A program made the position numbers and the translations under genes. Shown here piece by piece: positions 47,597-60,600 of a stretch of 64,000 nt of DNA; within the stretch, counting starts at the first letter, position 1, and every line of letters starts with the position of its first letter. A model generated the notes under the pieces. The model was not told where the DNA came from. It did not search any database and worked only from the letters and a program-made list of their open reading frames with translations. This DNA comes from Liopterus haemorrhoidalis (lineage: Eukaryota; Arthropoda; Insecta; Coleoptera; Dytiscidae): NCBI GenBank assembly GCA_963971575.1, contig OZ020622.1:34192301-34256300 (forward strand). The letters run 5' to 3'.

Positions 47597-48454
47597 TTCG
47601 TTTTATTCCGCATCCATTTCTTATTGTCGTTACGAAAATATGTCGTTTTTCTCTGCTTCTTCTGCTTTTTTGAATCTGTTAACTTTCCGCACTCGTTATG
47701 CCAGTAGTTTTCTATATCCGGTTTTTGCAATTCTTTCTTCTTTTCTGTGCGCCGTTGCTGTTTCCCCAATTGCTTTTTGGAATTTTCTTTCCTCTTCCGT
47801 TAGGTCGTGTTGCATGAATATTTTTTCTGTTTCTTTCTTCTCCTTTAGTTTGCTTTTTTTTTTTTTTTTTGTTTTCCCACGAGTTCATTGTGATTATAAC
47901 AACCTTTTTTTCTCTTCCAATTATTCTGATATCTCTTGGTATGACATCAATATTTATCTCTTTCTTTATGAGTTGTTCCACATTTTCTTCCTTATTATTT
48001 TCCTCTATCATCATCCCTTGTATTACAATATTGTTCCTTTTTTCTCGTCTCTCTTTCTTTTCTAGTTTTTTTTATTTTTTCCAGAAGTTCTACTTTCCGA
48101 TTTAGTTCTTGAACCTGCACTTGCTGTTCTTGCCAGAGTTCTTCTATTCTTATTAACCTTTCCTTTAACTCACTTACTTCTGCTTTAATCGTTTTCTGCT
48201 CTTATTTCTTTAATTTCTTTCAACTGTTCGCGCATCATGTCTTTTAGTTCTTCCATTTCTTTGTTGTTTTCCTTGTTATTACTTTTTATTGGCGATCTCC
48301 CTACTTTTTTGCTTGGCTCGAATGGGTTTTCTTCGAATGATGTGTCCTGCATTTTCTTTTGTAGTAGGAAGTTATACTTGGACGCCCATCTGTCATTGGC
48401 TTTTTTCTTGACTGTGATTGCGTGTGTTACGCTGATGCGATGTTGCTTGCCCAC
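47597..48454 (-). pseudogene. LINE H ORF1-like coiled-coil protein
   Basis: On the - strand: MGKQHRISVTHAITVKKKAN, a long charged heptad-like coiled coil (MEELKDMMREQLKEIKEIRA, RVELLEKIKK-type text across frames), then EINIDVIPRDIRIIGREKKV and a Lys-rich tail. Several frameshifts. Coiled-coil plus basic tail is typical of some LINE ORF1 proteins. It sits directly upstream of the LINE H endonuclease. Confidence 0.6.
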
Positions 48455-49075
48455 TCGCTGGGGCCGAGCGCGTAGCTCTGGCTCTGCTGTGCTCGGTACT
48501 GTAGATGTTAATTTTATCGGCCTAGTCTGAGAGTGTCCACCTTATCAGCTGATTCGCCCATGCGGTATATGTTTTGCCTAATGTTTTTGTCGTTAATGTG
48601 ACTGGTGCAGTATCTCTTTTTAATTTTAAAGTAAGTGCTGTTTTTTTTTATCTTCCTTTTCCTGGTAAATAAGTACAATATTTTTCAGTTTTACTCTGGA
48701 TTTTTCACGATTTCTTTTAACAGTAATTTAAATGTATATCAGACTAGCGCCAGGGACGGAACTATCATACCGCCGACCCCGCAACGCGAGGGGAGGGCAA
48801 AGCTTTGGGGGGCCCGAAAATTTTGAGAAAATTAGTCGTGTTTTATACTGAAAAATAAAGAATTTACTTTTCACTATAAAACACATACATAAAAAAATAA
48901 TAATACAAAAAATAAACATTTTTTTTTTATCTTACGTTTAGTAAGACCTCAGCAAAACAATAGCGAGATTGTTTATCCATATTCAAAATAGTAATTCAAT
49001 TCAAAAATTAACATTTAAAATAAATATTATAACGCGATTAAAGAAAGAATGCGAGAATGGCGAATGTTTCGAACC

Positions 49076-49578
49076 TTTTTACTTGCCCGACCTTAATATA
49101 TAAGGGGCAAGTATTGTAATCGCGAAAATTTTCTATGTCGAGATTTTGACTGATGACCACGTTTCATGAAACCCAATTTCCCTGGACCATGGTCCAGGGA
49201 ATCCAAAAAACCGAAGTGCCTTCCGTATGTGTGTGTGTCTGTGTGTGTTTTTCTGTGTGTATACACGATAACTCAAAAACGGTTTAACTTAAAGAATTCG
49301 TTCTGGTACTAAAAAATTCTCCTATTAACTGGGAAGAACCCTATTGTTTTTTATTAAAATCCGAAACCGGAAACGGAAGTTAAACATTAAAATTTAAAAA
49401 AATTCGTAACTAGTAAACCAAGCCTTGGACAAAAAATTGTATTGGACATAATTTGATGTATTTTTGAAGATTTACCTAAATGTTTTTTTAAATAAAAAAA
49501 AAATTATGTATTTTTTTTTTTATTATTATTTTTTTTATGGGAGGGCAAGTCTAGCGGAGGTCTTCCTTCGCCACTGGT
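49076..49578 (+). mobile_element. Helentron/DINE-like repeat, copy 2
   Basis: Same ends as copy 1 (TTACTTGCCCGACC and CCACTGGTTTT), the GGGCAAGT subterminal repeats and the 3' hairpin (GCGGAGG, TCTT loop, CCTTCGC). The central GT-rich stretch is only ~40 bp and imperfect. Nested in the hAT. Confidence 0.65.
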
Positions 49579-49599
49579 TTTAACTTTAGAAGGTATTTA

Positions 49600-50660
49600 T
49601 AAAATTTTTTGTCACAGTGTAAAAAGATGGGACCTTCTATCCAAATTTACAGGCGAGTCAGATATTACTTTGAAAAGGTTAAACCCTACACGTTGGGCTG
49701 GAAGATATATTTCACTTACAGCCATTAAATTGAGGTTTTTAGATATAATGAAGGCTCTTTCTGAATTAAGCTGAAAAAGCTTTTAAAAAAAGAAGAATGA
49801 GACAATACTTCAAATCTTGAAGCATTGTCTCTTTCTTCGTTTTAGAGCTCAAAGTATGAATTATTTTGAATTTGTATTTTTATGTGTAATTTTATCAAAA
49901 ATATTAGGAGAAATAAATTAATCTTCAAAATTATTACAAACTAAAAATATAGATTTGAGAATTGCAACAACTTCCTTAGAAACAACCAGTAAAAATCTGA
50001 AAAAATACCGAAATATGTACTTTTCTGCGAAAGCTGACGCAATTCAAATGACAGCCAAGTGGAATACCAGCTCCACTTTGGTTTGAAAAAGACAAAAAAT
50101 TGTAAAAAAGCACTTTGAAATTGTAAAAAAACAGATCATCGGTTTCATAACGGGGACAATTTTTTTAGAGAAACTGTATTTAATGCAGTTCTCGATATTG
50201 TTATCAATCAAATTGATAATAGATTCAGAGGGATGAACGACGTTGTAAATTATCGATGTCACCTCGAAATTTAATCAATTTGGATGAAACAGAAATTTTG
50301 AGTTCTGCCGAAATTTTATAAAAAAAAAAACAAAGGTGATATTTCGTCCAATTTTCCGTTACAAATTGTAATGTTAGCTTCGATGCTTAATGAGGAAATC
50401 TTTAAAATATGAACAATGAAAGAATTTTCCGAACTTTTAATAATTAAATATACTTCCCTGTCGATCAATTTTCCAGACGTAGTTACTGCAATTTTATTAC
50501 TTTTAACACTTCCTATCACTGTGGCGACGGCAGAGCGTTCTTTTTCCAAATTAAAAATAATAAAAAACTATCTACGAAATTCTACTGGAGAAGAATGCTT
50601 ACATAATTTATCGTTGTTGAGCATTGAGGCTGAAATTGCTTAAGAAATGGACATTAAAGA
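49600..50660 (+). pseudogene. hAT transposase fragment (ZMYM1-like)
   Basis: KRWDLLSKFTGESDITLKRL then NPTRWAGRYISLTAIKLRFL, the conserved RW...TRW block, followed by broken frames. Next is FPDVVTAILLLLTLPITVAT, AERSFSKLKIIKNYLRNSTG, LSLLSIEAEIA, the dimerisation domain. Multiple stops. Not functional. Confidence 0.82.
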
Positions 50661-50977
50661 CTTACAGATTTTGCTAATTTAAAATCCAGAAAGAAAGATT
50701 TAACATTTTAAATTGATTTATTTATTTATATATAGTTTTGTTATGTTTTGTCTTTTTTTGATATTATTGCTTTTCTTTTATATTCATAATAAAATATGTA
50801 TTATAAAGTGAAATTATTCTTTGTGTAAGAAGAATCCAAGGTTAAATTTCTTCAAAATTATAGGACGCTAGATACGAAAAGAAAAAAATCACATAAGGTT
50901 GGGGGGCCGATCTAATTTTTTTGCGGGGGGGGAGGGCAAAATTTGTAGTTCCGCTACTGACTAGCGCGCTCTATAAC

Positions 50978-51233
50978 TAGGGTGACCAGATTTCAGTGAA
51001 GGGAAACCGGGACACAGGAAAAAAAAAGAAGTCCTCACCTCCCAGATCCAAGTGAAGAGCAAAAAAAAGGTCCTCACCTTTCAGATTAACTAGTTGTAAT
51101 ATTTCTTTTCTTACAAATGCAGAATTATGTAAAACCCGGGACAATCGACCGTCCCGAAAACATTTTTCAGGACACCGGGACAATTGACCTAAAACCGGGA
51201 CAATCCCGGAAACCGGGACGGATGGTCACCCTA
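50978..51233. mobile_element. hAT MITE (TAGGGTGACCA family), copy 1
   Basis: Ends TAGGGTGACCA/TGGTCACCCTA, with TCTATAAC duplicated at 50970-50977 and 51234-51241. Contains ~38-bp minisatellite units (GGTCCTCACCTCCCAGATCC...) also found in a different MITE at 55864-56286. 256 bp, non-coding. Confidence 0.9.
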
Positions 51234-51280
51234 TCTATAACTCAACGTTAAACAACGTTAAGTAACTTAAGTTAGCTTAA

Positions 51281-51512
51281 AATTCCTTGCTTAAACATTT
51301 ACTTGATAGGTTTTGGGGGATATTTCGCTGGTGGTTGGAAGTAGAGGTGGTAGAAATTTATTAATATACTGATATTTTCTATGTTTCGTAAAACTGTTGA
51401 AGATATCAGTGGATTAAGGCTTTAGCTTGATGTTCTTAATTTAAACATTTATTTTATTGGTTTAGTGGGATATTTCGCTGCTATCAGTAGAGGAAGTAGA
51501 GGTATCAGCACT
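51281..51512. repeat. Imperfect ~150-bp-period direct repeat upstream of the XKR start
   Basis: 51281-51350 and 51433-51510 share TTAAACATTTA, GGGATATTTCGCTG and GGAAGTAGAGGT. It lies 100-330 bp upstream of the first coding exon, so it may be in the promoter, 5' UTR or a 5' intron. A TTATTTTCAG just before the ATG could be an acceptor for a 5' UTR intron. Confidence 0.55.
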
Positions 51513-51614
51513 GATAAGAAACGATAAGAGGCTGGCTATAGAAGCGTTTGTTGGCGGTAACCAGCTACAGTCTACTTTGTGCGACTACTTAGTGTTATTA
51601 TTTTCAGAATTATA

Positions 51615-51669
51615 ATGGAATCGCTACAAAAGAGTCATGCATGTGAGGGAGGAGAGCAGATTGAGCTGG
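51615..51669 (+). CDS. XKR gene exon 1
   Basis: ATG in TTATAATGG context. Codes MESLQKSHACEGGEQIEL plus one base, donor GTGAGT. Acidic, no membrane segment. Chosen as start because upstream sequence is not open and this frame splices cleanly to exon 2 across a 78-bp intron. Confidence 0.75.
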
Positions 51670-54600
51670 GTGAGTGTAGATGCGGGCGATAACTTGGGCT
51701 GATGTCTCGCAATGAATGTGCCTGATACTGAGTGTGTTGTGTTCCAGGGCCTGTCGCCTCCGCTACACGAGCCGCTGAGCCGGACAATGAAGTTCCCCTG
51801 CTGGCTTCCGCACAACAAGGAGGTAAGTGAAAATATTAACTAGTCAGGGTCAGAAGAGAGACCTCTTGCATCGCATGGTGTTTTCTGCGGAAAATGTTTT
51901 CTGTTCAAAAATTCATATGTGGAATGGAGATTAAAGGTTCTCAATGGTGAATAGACGTAATTCAAATAGAGAAGGATACACGACCGTTACAAAACTGCGC
52001 AAACAAGATAACGCCAGTGGCGGAGACAACTAAAATATTTTTAAACCAAATGGGACAATTAAATAATAAATTGTAAGAAACACAATATAATTTTATTTAA
52101 CATCATATATAGAACCTCCCGCAAGTAAAACTTAATGTGTCTACATTATTTCTTGTCTGAATGTGCACACTTGCGATCTTATGCTATTATTTTATGATTT
52201 TTTTCCATTGGATGCATATTTATGGAGTTATGAGGAGACACTCTAGACTAAAATCTTGAAATGACTCACTTATTATTTATTTTACCTCAAAAATGTATAT
52301 ACTAACAAGTGTAAAAATGAAAAAATGAATATTTTGTTGGGTAGTGCAGTTCTTAATAAAATGAATATTTGACGTTGCGGGCGGAATTAAGAATTTTCAG
52401 AGACGTTGCGGGCGCAATGATATGTAATAACATCATATATGTTTTGTTTTTTATTGTTAAAGTTAATTTTATTTATTTATTTTTTTCATTTCTTAATTTT
52501 AATTTCTTACAAAAAAATTGTTTTTGTTAATTTTTGTCATTTTTAATTTTGAATCTTTTTATTGATTTTACTTATAGGTTAAAATCCCACTATTTTTTGA
52601 AAAAATCCTCTTCTACATTTTTAACACAACATAATACAACAAAAGAATATTAATAATTTGTAATAATAATTTTATTGAACGACATTTATTACATATAATT
52701 ACATAATATATGATAAATTATTATTCGTTAATGAGAGGGTTGAGACTGTTTCTTGACATAATTTTTCAAAATCAGGACAGTAATTTGATACTGCTACTCT
52801 TAAACTGTCATTCAATGATCAGTTTTAATAAAATTAAACATAAAAAATGACGCTAAAATTCGATAGAATTCGCTAAAATAATATTTTTTGTACTAGAACT
52901 ACTTATATTGTATTATATAGGGAGGTATTTAATATGGCATAATAAAAAATCACTTGAAAATTTCAATTAATAAATAACAATTTAATTCCAAGAAAATTTT
53001 GCTTAAAAGTTGGAGAATGAAATTGATTGAAAATAAAATTTTTAAAATTATTTTAATTTACCGGGAATCGTATCGCGGGCGCATAACAGATCGACCGTGG
53101 GCGCGGGGTTGGCCACCCCTGGGCTATAGAGTCGCTACCTATATTTAAAATTGAAATATCTCACTTATGTATTACCTTATAATTATTTCTTATTTTCTTT
53201 TCATAATATAAAGCAGCTAATTTGTTTGTATTTTCGGGGTAATCGCAGAAACCATCGAACCAATTTGAAAAATTCTTTGGGTGGTGTATAGCCAGACCTT
53301 CCTGAGTGTTACAGACTAAATCAGTGTTACTCAACTGGGGAGGCGCGACCCCCTGGTGTGCCGCAAAAGCAATATAACGAACAAATTTTAAAAATTAATT
53401 TGGCAGATATTCTGCTCACCGAATAATTAATTTGAATATATATTTCTGTTTTATTGTTTGGCCACTAGTATTTTGTCCATTAACCTAAGCACTAAGAATT
53501 ACCTAATACACTACACATATTAAAATTGAAGTTTTTATTTCGGTTTGTTAATAAATACACAAAACGAAAAAAAAAATCATACTATTTGTTGCATTAATTT
53601 ATGCTCATTATTCGTATTATTAACTTACTTTATTAACCAAACACTTAACTCATTACAATAGCTATGATTCAACAATTTTTAGGAGCACATGGCAACATGC
53701 CAACCGTTACATACTCAAACGTCCATTTTTTTACTACTTCACAGTTGCACCATACGTCCTGCATGGCGCTACACTACACACGTTCACACTTCACCGCACT
53801 AACAGGCCACTCGTCAGCGCTATGAATATTGGCGCCAACACTATTCCTGTTCACATTAATGGGCGACTAATTTTTAGGATTTTGTAGGTATGACCAAAAA
53901 ACCCTTGTAACGGTACTCATGTCTCTATCTGTCTGTCTGTCTATCTGTACGGTAGAAATTGTAGCTGAATGGCTTAACATAGAAAGTTGAAATTATGAAT
54001 TATATATAGCAACAAAATCATATTTCAGAACGATCAATTTTTTTACTAACTTTTTTGGCAAAAATATATCATAAAAACTTATTCTCTCATCTTATTTCCC
54101 AGAGGGGTTGGTTTAAAAATCTGAAATAATTCTCAATAATGTACATTGATGGACCGGAATAGTTCAACAGGAATTTTTGATTAAATTATTATTTAGAAAA
54201 AATTATTGTACGGTATCAAAATAAAGTTCTTAAGACAGAGACAGGTAAGAAAAGTGGTTTATTAAAATGTCTTTATTTTAACACGATTTTTACCAAAAAT
54301 GTGCCAAAAAAATCTCCCACACACTATAACCTAGGGTACCTTGATGTGAGCGCATCTCGTAGAGTGCTCTGCTCTTGGGATCAGGCCAGTGACGTCACAG
54401 GTGCAGAAACCAGAACTCGTACAGTCGCTCCGTTGCTATTATTTACACAAATCTGGCGAAAATCACATCAAATTTTATTTTTCACATTTTCTTATTTTTA
54501 TTACTTTTGTTCCCATATCAAGGATTTTAAATTGATACCCCATCCAAAAAAATTTTCATTTTCAAATATACCGTGTGATCATAATTTCTTGTCAGTTACA

Positions 54601-57600
54601 TAACAGTAAACAATGAGTTTAAAAATATCAAAACTGTATTCTATCTAATATCTAAAAATTCCAATTTAACAAAGAACCAATCAGATTTCTTCGTTTGTCC
54701 GATCTCACCCGAGCAATAACGATATTGTATTGATAACTTCATGTTGTTCGTTAACTCATTGGTGTGTAGAGGAAAAGTAGTGTTCATTTCATAATTAATT
54801 GGTTTTTGTTAAGATATATTATTGTTTTTTTTTTGTTATTATTGTTGTTGTTGATATTATTGTTATTAAGATTGTAATTGGAAGACGATTGTTGATCGAG
54901 GTTAGTTCTTAGAGGTAAGTGAAATATTGAACATACATAACCCAATATAAAAATCGAATCTACGTCTATGTGTCCATGTCCTTGGAAATAAATTTGATAA
55001 CAAAATGTTTCTGTCAACTATTGCACAACTGACAAGAAATTATAACCGCTCTGTACATATTTGTTTATATTCTTGGCGCGATATATTTTTTCGTAGTCTC
55101 CATATTTTTCCTATTTACGAGTCAAATGGTATTTGCAAGCCAAATTTCAACTCTCTACGTAAATGCCGTTTGGCCACAAATGCTTCCGTACAGACAAAAA
55201 TAGAGACAGGCAGCCATAATAGTGACGGTACAGAAGATTCTTGGTTATGCCTATACGAATCCCTATAAAACTAAAGTACTAATGAATGATATTGGCTTCT
55301 TTGTTTTGCAGAGTCACTTGGGCCTGCTGCGCCAGGAAGGGATACTGATGACATAATAGAGGAATTTCTTCAACATGAACGTAAGTAGAACAACTTTAGC
55401 TTTTGTAATAACACACGTACTGTATAATCCACATACATATATTGTTTCCACATGTCAGTAGGCCATGCTAGGCTGACATTATTGTTGATGGCCACTAAAT
55501 ATATGGATATACTTACTTACTACGTATAGCGCAGGGGCGCTCAAACAGTCGATCGCGAGAGGTTTTTAAGTCGATCGCGTACATATTTATAAAAAGTTCC
55601 TAAATTCTAAATATTTTTTTACAGTTATTGTAATTTAATAGTTATTAATTTAGTAACGAACGTTAAATGTTAAACTATCTGATAGAATAATAGATGATAA
55701 TTTAAGATTTAACATTTAATAGATATTATTTGGAATGAGGTAGATTATATCTCATTCCAAATAACAAACGCGTTTCAACCTGCCGAGACACAAACATAAA
55801 AAATATCCATGTTTGAAACAAATAGCCCTTCAGTTAACAGCATTATTTGGGTCAATTTCTTTGCAGAGCCGCAGTAAGGAAAACGTGCGCTAGGGGCAAA
55901 GCCGCGTTTTGGCGCCCTTGGCAAATAAAAACAAGGTTATCACATCTCAAAATGTAAGTGATGTGCAAAAAAAAGGTCCTCACCTCCCAAAATCCAAGTG
56001 ACGAGCAAAAAAAAAAGGTCCTCACCTCCCAAAATCCAAGTAACGGGCAAAAAAAAGGAGGTCCTCACCTCTCAAAATCCAAGTGACGAGAAAACAAAAG
56101 ATCCTCACCTCCCAAAATCCATGTGACGAGCAAAAAAAAATAGGCCTCACTTCCCAAAATCTAAGTGATGAGCAAAAAAAAAGGTCCTCGCCTTCGCAAT
56201 GGCACTCCTTAGTCAAGCTCGTCAGCGCCCTTTTCCTTAGTGCGCCCCGGGCCGTCCCCCCTCTGCCCCCCCTTACTGTGGCTCTGCTTATTTGTGCGAG
56301 TCTGCATTTTCCGAAATGAAAATAATTAAATCTAAATATCGTAATCGGCTCAGTGACCAACATCTTAATTCATACTTGCGTTTGGCACTTTGTAATTATG
56401 TGCCGTCTTATGAAAAGTATGCAGATGACATGCAGTGCTATTCGTCAACATCAAAATGACATTAGTTGTTGTATCTTTGCAATTAATAAATATAACCATT
56501 TCTAACCTTTGTATTTTATTTTTACCTAGTCGATCGCTTGCCGCCTAATGCTTTTATGGTCGATCGCCGATGGTTTAAGTCTGAGCGCCCCTGGTATAGC
56601 GTATTCAGTGACCATTCTTTTTCAATCACGGTGATTTTAAACGGTGACCGATGTCACTTTTCAGACTTCAGAACTAGTATCTAGACAAACTTACTACGGT
56701 GACGTCATTGTTTGACTATGGGTGATTTTTAACCTGTGAAATTCTCCTGTGCTAATCCAAATCTAATCCACTGTAACTCGTCCAAGTTATTTTATTATTA
56801 AGTAATTAAGTCAATAAATATTTACCATACTTACTGGTTTAAAAAGTACATACCTAATACCTATTTATATAAAATTTATTAAAAATTATGTCAAAAATAA
56901 TTTTATATGTGATCTTTCGCTATTTTTCATATACTTAACAAAGCTATTTGTATCTATGTCACAAAAATATTAAATAAACAATATGACATATCAAATATTA
57001 CGATAATTACAATATTATTAAATTTGTATAAAGATTGCCATCTGTAAAATCACTGTCACCGAGATTTTATGTTTTCTATCACCGTTACAAACAGTGATTT
57101 ATAAATCACGGTGAAAAAATCACCGTCAGTGAAATATCGCTCATCTCTACTGGTTACACCTTACATGAGAGTGTACATGTGGACCAGTGGTGGTGGTGCT
57201 GTGTGTCAGGTGGTTGTCTGACAGCCCTGGGTGTTTCAGGGGAGAGGAAGACACTGAAGGACATGCGCCACTTGTATGACATAACGTGGCGGGACCTGTA
57301 CGTCATACCCATGGCACTGCTGCTGTTCATGGCGGACATATTGTCTGACATTGTTGTTGGTGTGCAGTTCTTCCTCAGTCAGCAGTGGTGGTATGGGGGA
57401 CTCACACTCGCTGTGGTGTTCGCAGCAACCATTACCAACTTATGCAATGATGTTATCTATAAAAATAAAAAACCATGGTAAGTACACATCTATATTAATT
57501 AAAAAATAAACATAGAAACATAATTCATGCCACATGCTCTTATACCAAGGGTACGAACCAGTATAAAATATGGTTCTGTTTCGGTTAACGATTTTCTTAA

Positions 57601-60600
57601 ATTCGATGGTTTGGTTTGTTGTTCCGGTTCAAAAATTTTAAAATTTGAACCGGTTCGTCATCTGAATCGTACCAGTTATATTGTTCAAAAAAAATGTTAA
57701 TAAATTAGAGACAACAGAATAAAATATAATTTCATTGGAAATGCTCATAAAATATATTACTTAACAAAACTGATGGTTAAAACCTAAATATTGGCTCCAT
57801 TATGTGTGTTGGGCCGGCGTAGACACCCAAGCTTCCAATTCTGTAATTTTATTTAATTTAAGTGACAGAACACAGTTTCTGTGTATTTCTTTATGTTTTA
57901 GTCCAGCTAGGGCCATCTATAACTTGTTTATTGAATTTTTATGTTAAAACAATAGTTGACTGCATTCGACATGTCGCTAATTGTCTATTTATTAATTAAC
58001 CAGTTACCAGAGATAACGTTTTTGAGTGCGAGAATAAACCACATGTTTGTTTAACTTAAAAACAGTGTTTTTTCTTCTCGGCTAATTTTCCATGCTCTTT
58101 CGGATTTACGACCTGAAATTACTGAGTTATTTAACCCGCGTTTGTCAGCCTTACAACCTGACAAATAAATTCAGTGCAAACTTATACATTTTGTGTGAAA
58201 ACCTCGCATCGGCACCATACCTACGAGAACCTTTGCAAACAACCAACCAGATCAGCTGATATCTTCAACCGAAGAGATATCCGTCTCCTCAGAAGATCCA
58301 GAATCCAGCGTCAAACGCTGTTGTTTTATTCTGCTTATATTATCTGAAAACATTCTGTTTAGAATTTTATGTTTTTATGAGAATATTATTTATTCCAGAG
58401 TAAGTTCCTTCCGAACTTCATTTACAGTAATTTTTGTTGATTTATTCTTTAGTCTAGCCTTCTGCTAATATAATTTAATAACAATAATTTTGAATATTAT
58501 TGTAGTTGTATTTATGGTACATGTGCCATCAGCTGATTTTTTCTTTGATTGTTAGTGCAATATTACCATTTATTTGTTCAATATTAACTACTAGTTTTTA
58601 ATTAATATTGCGCTAAAGGTTGGTTTACACTTCTACACTTTTAATGTTCAAATTTCCAGTGTTAGTTATAAGATTTGTACTGAAATGTTATTGTATTGTG
58701 TCTGACCAAGTACACTGCTCATTTTTACATAGCACCATATCTTGCCAGGTGTACTTTACTCCAGTGAGTTGAGTCCACGGATTTTTGTGTTAGGTACGCC
58801 GTCGGTAGGGTATCATAAGTCCGAATTAATAGATAACAATTACTAGATTTCAAAATCTAGTTCTTCCTAAACGTTTGGAACTGCCTATAGTTTGTTTTTA
58901 CAAAAGTGAACAGCATATATTTAAATGTAAAAAATATACAAGAATACCGATATTTTGCGCGATATATCGCATTTCAATTATCGATATAAAAGTATCGATA
59001 TTTTCGAAATATCTAATTTTTTCAGTATCCTGGAAAATTATAGTGCTAGTAAAATAAAAAACAATATAAAATATAATTAAAAAAGCGATATAATTATAAG
59101 GTTTACTATGGATACGGGCAGGGCAAAACTGGGAACATATTTATTAAGGGGAATCATGGTGGAATCGAGCCAAGCCAGTGATTAATCGGGCCGGGCTACT
59201 GCTTAACAGGGCCAAGACTATATTGATATCCTAATTTGAGGTGACGGGCCTCCGGGAGATTCCCGGTATCCCGGCGGGCCAGTCCAGCACTGAATGTGTA
59301 TGTCAAACCGCCAACAGTCAAATGAGCAGCATGTTATATTTGCAGGAGACAGTACACAGGCAGGTGGTACCACTGGCTCTGGCTGCCAGTCTACCTGGCG
59401 CTGAGCCTGGAGGTACCAGTCATGTATTGGCAGAACTGGTGGATTGCGCGCGCCTACCTGGGTGGATGTGTGTGGCCGCCCTGCAGAACTCCCGCCCCGG
59501 ACACCCTACCTCTACAGGACAAGGTACGGCATCTGGAGTCATTCCAAGATAAGTATAGACTGATAACGCGTACAAGAGCTTGGGAAGCCCAGCTGGAGGC
59601 CTGGCCGCAGCTCGCCCTCCAGATCTACATTATGGCAGAGGAACAAGGAGCCAGTAAGTAATAAACACTACATATTTAATTGCTTCAAACAATAAATCGC
59701 ATTAGCAAAAACTTGTATCGCACTGCTGAATTGTATCATAAAAGAATGTACAATTATGCGATCAAAATATATTTACATAATAAATACAGTTCGGACGCTC
59801 TAATAGGGTTAATATGGTTTCATAGGCGTACTTTTTTAAAATATAATTATGGCATCTTTAACACTGGGCGCGCACACGTAATTTCTTGGGGGCAGGCTTA
59901 GAAATAATTTAATTTTCTTAGTAGACTTTTTAAGACAAATTTGTCCCTGAAAAACGTTTTTTTTTTTTAGAATGGAGAGAGGGGCTCATGCCCGTGAACA
60001 CTCACTGACTGCACGCCTGTTTTACATTCTTCCAAATTTAAATAAACCTAAATAAAAATTAATATCAACGGTAATGACTAAAAATAATTGCATTAATAAA
60101 AACAATCCATCTCAGTCAAATTTTAACTTTTACATAGGTCTACCCAATTAGTGAAGCTTTCGACTTCGATATGTATAAACATAGTATTTGTTTGGACGAT
60201 TGCACCACAATATGCCTCACAATTTTAAGGAAGCGAATCACACAAAATACTTATACTCTATCTCAGAAAGACTGATAGTAATAAAATTTATTATTTGTAA
60301 AAAGTTATTGTTTTTTCACACAGAAGCGGCAAAATAAAAGCGACAAAATAGCGACAATAGTTCGAAACGAAATATTGTTAAAAACAACCGAGTGTGCCGC
60401 ACATCTTATATGGGAATACGAACTAAGGTTAAACACAACAGATCATAAAAATTTGACCCTAAAATTTTGAGGAAAAATATGGTCACAGGGTGTGTTTAAT
60501 GATATGATAAATATGGCCACAGGCGTGCGTTTAATAAAATGATAAATAGTAATATAGAAATACACAAAACCAATTTAAACGTGTTTAAAATGTGCACACC

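Larger units (their letters stand above)
42125..48470 (-). mobile_element. LINE H (ORF1 and endonuclease), cut by several insertions
   Basis: On the - strand a LINE can be followed through insertions. ORF1 lies at 48454-47597. Endonuclease pieces are at 46858-46752 (FIGLVETWVEEKNW, KLPKDYTWNATFA), 45734-45579 (KRRAKGGVITGIKTS), 43610-43355 (YLILGGDFNARTGGKGKIVG, GWNILNEN, GDEAGEYTYLRPRGNS) and 42312-42130 (DYIITNRRTLDEVKKVKVES, RIETEHQPI). Pieces join in frame when the inserts are removed. RT is absent. The clade is unclear. Confidence 0.75.
48751..50959 (+). mobile_element. hAT element (ZMYM1-like) with perfect 8-bp TSD
   Basis: ACTAGCGC is duplicated at 48743-48750 and 50960-50967. Ends are CAGGGACGGAACTA (left) and CAGTAGCGGAACTA (right, reverse complement). 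It carries the middle and C-terminal parts of the transposase and, inside it, a Helentron-like repeat (49076-49578). GC/G-run stretches follow both ends. Confidence 0.9.
55532..56592 (+). mobile_element. hAT element in XKR intron 3, perfect 8-bp TSD
   Basis: GTATAGCG is duplicated at 55524-55531 and 56593-56600. Ends are CAGGGGCGCTCAAAC (left) and CAGGGGCGCTCAGAC (right, reverse complement), with GTCGATCGC words near both. It carries the hAT C-terminal region (QIALQLTALFGSISL, then CESAFSEMKIIKSKYRNRL and LRLALCNYVPSYEKYADDMQ), of ZBED5/SCAND3 type, interrupted by a MITE. Confidence 0.92.

Noticed and set aside
47640..48530. T-rich + strand frames rich in Phe/Ser/Leu
   Set aside because: These are the antisense of the Lys/Glu-rich LINE H ORF1.
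51533..53140. Candidate 8-bp TSD GGCTATAG pairing 51533-51541 with the hAT-like end near 53130
   Set aside because: The left occurrence is not followed by a matching terminus, so the match is likely chance.
55935..56205. Regularly spaced repeats resembling a CRISPR array
   Set aside because: There are no unique spacers. It is a head-to-tail minisatellite with an A-run in each unit, inside a MITE of a eukaryotic genome.
57800..58330. Possible solo LTR in XKR intron 4
   Set aside because: No convincing TG...CA ends, TSD or primer-binding site could be located.
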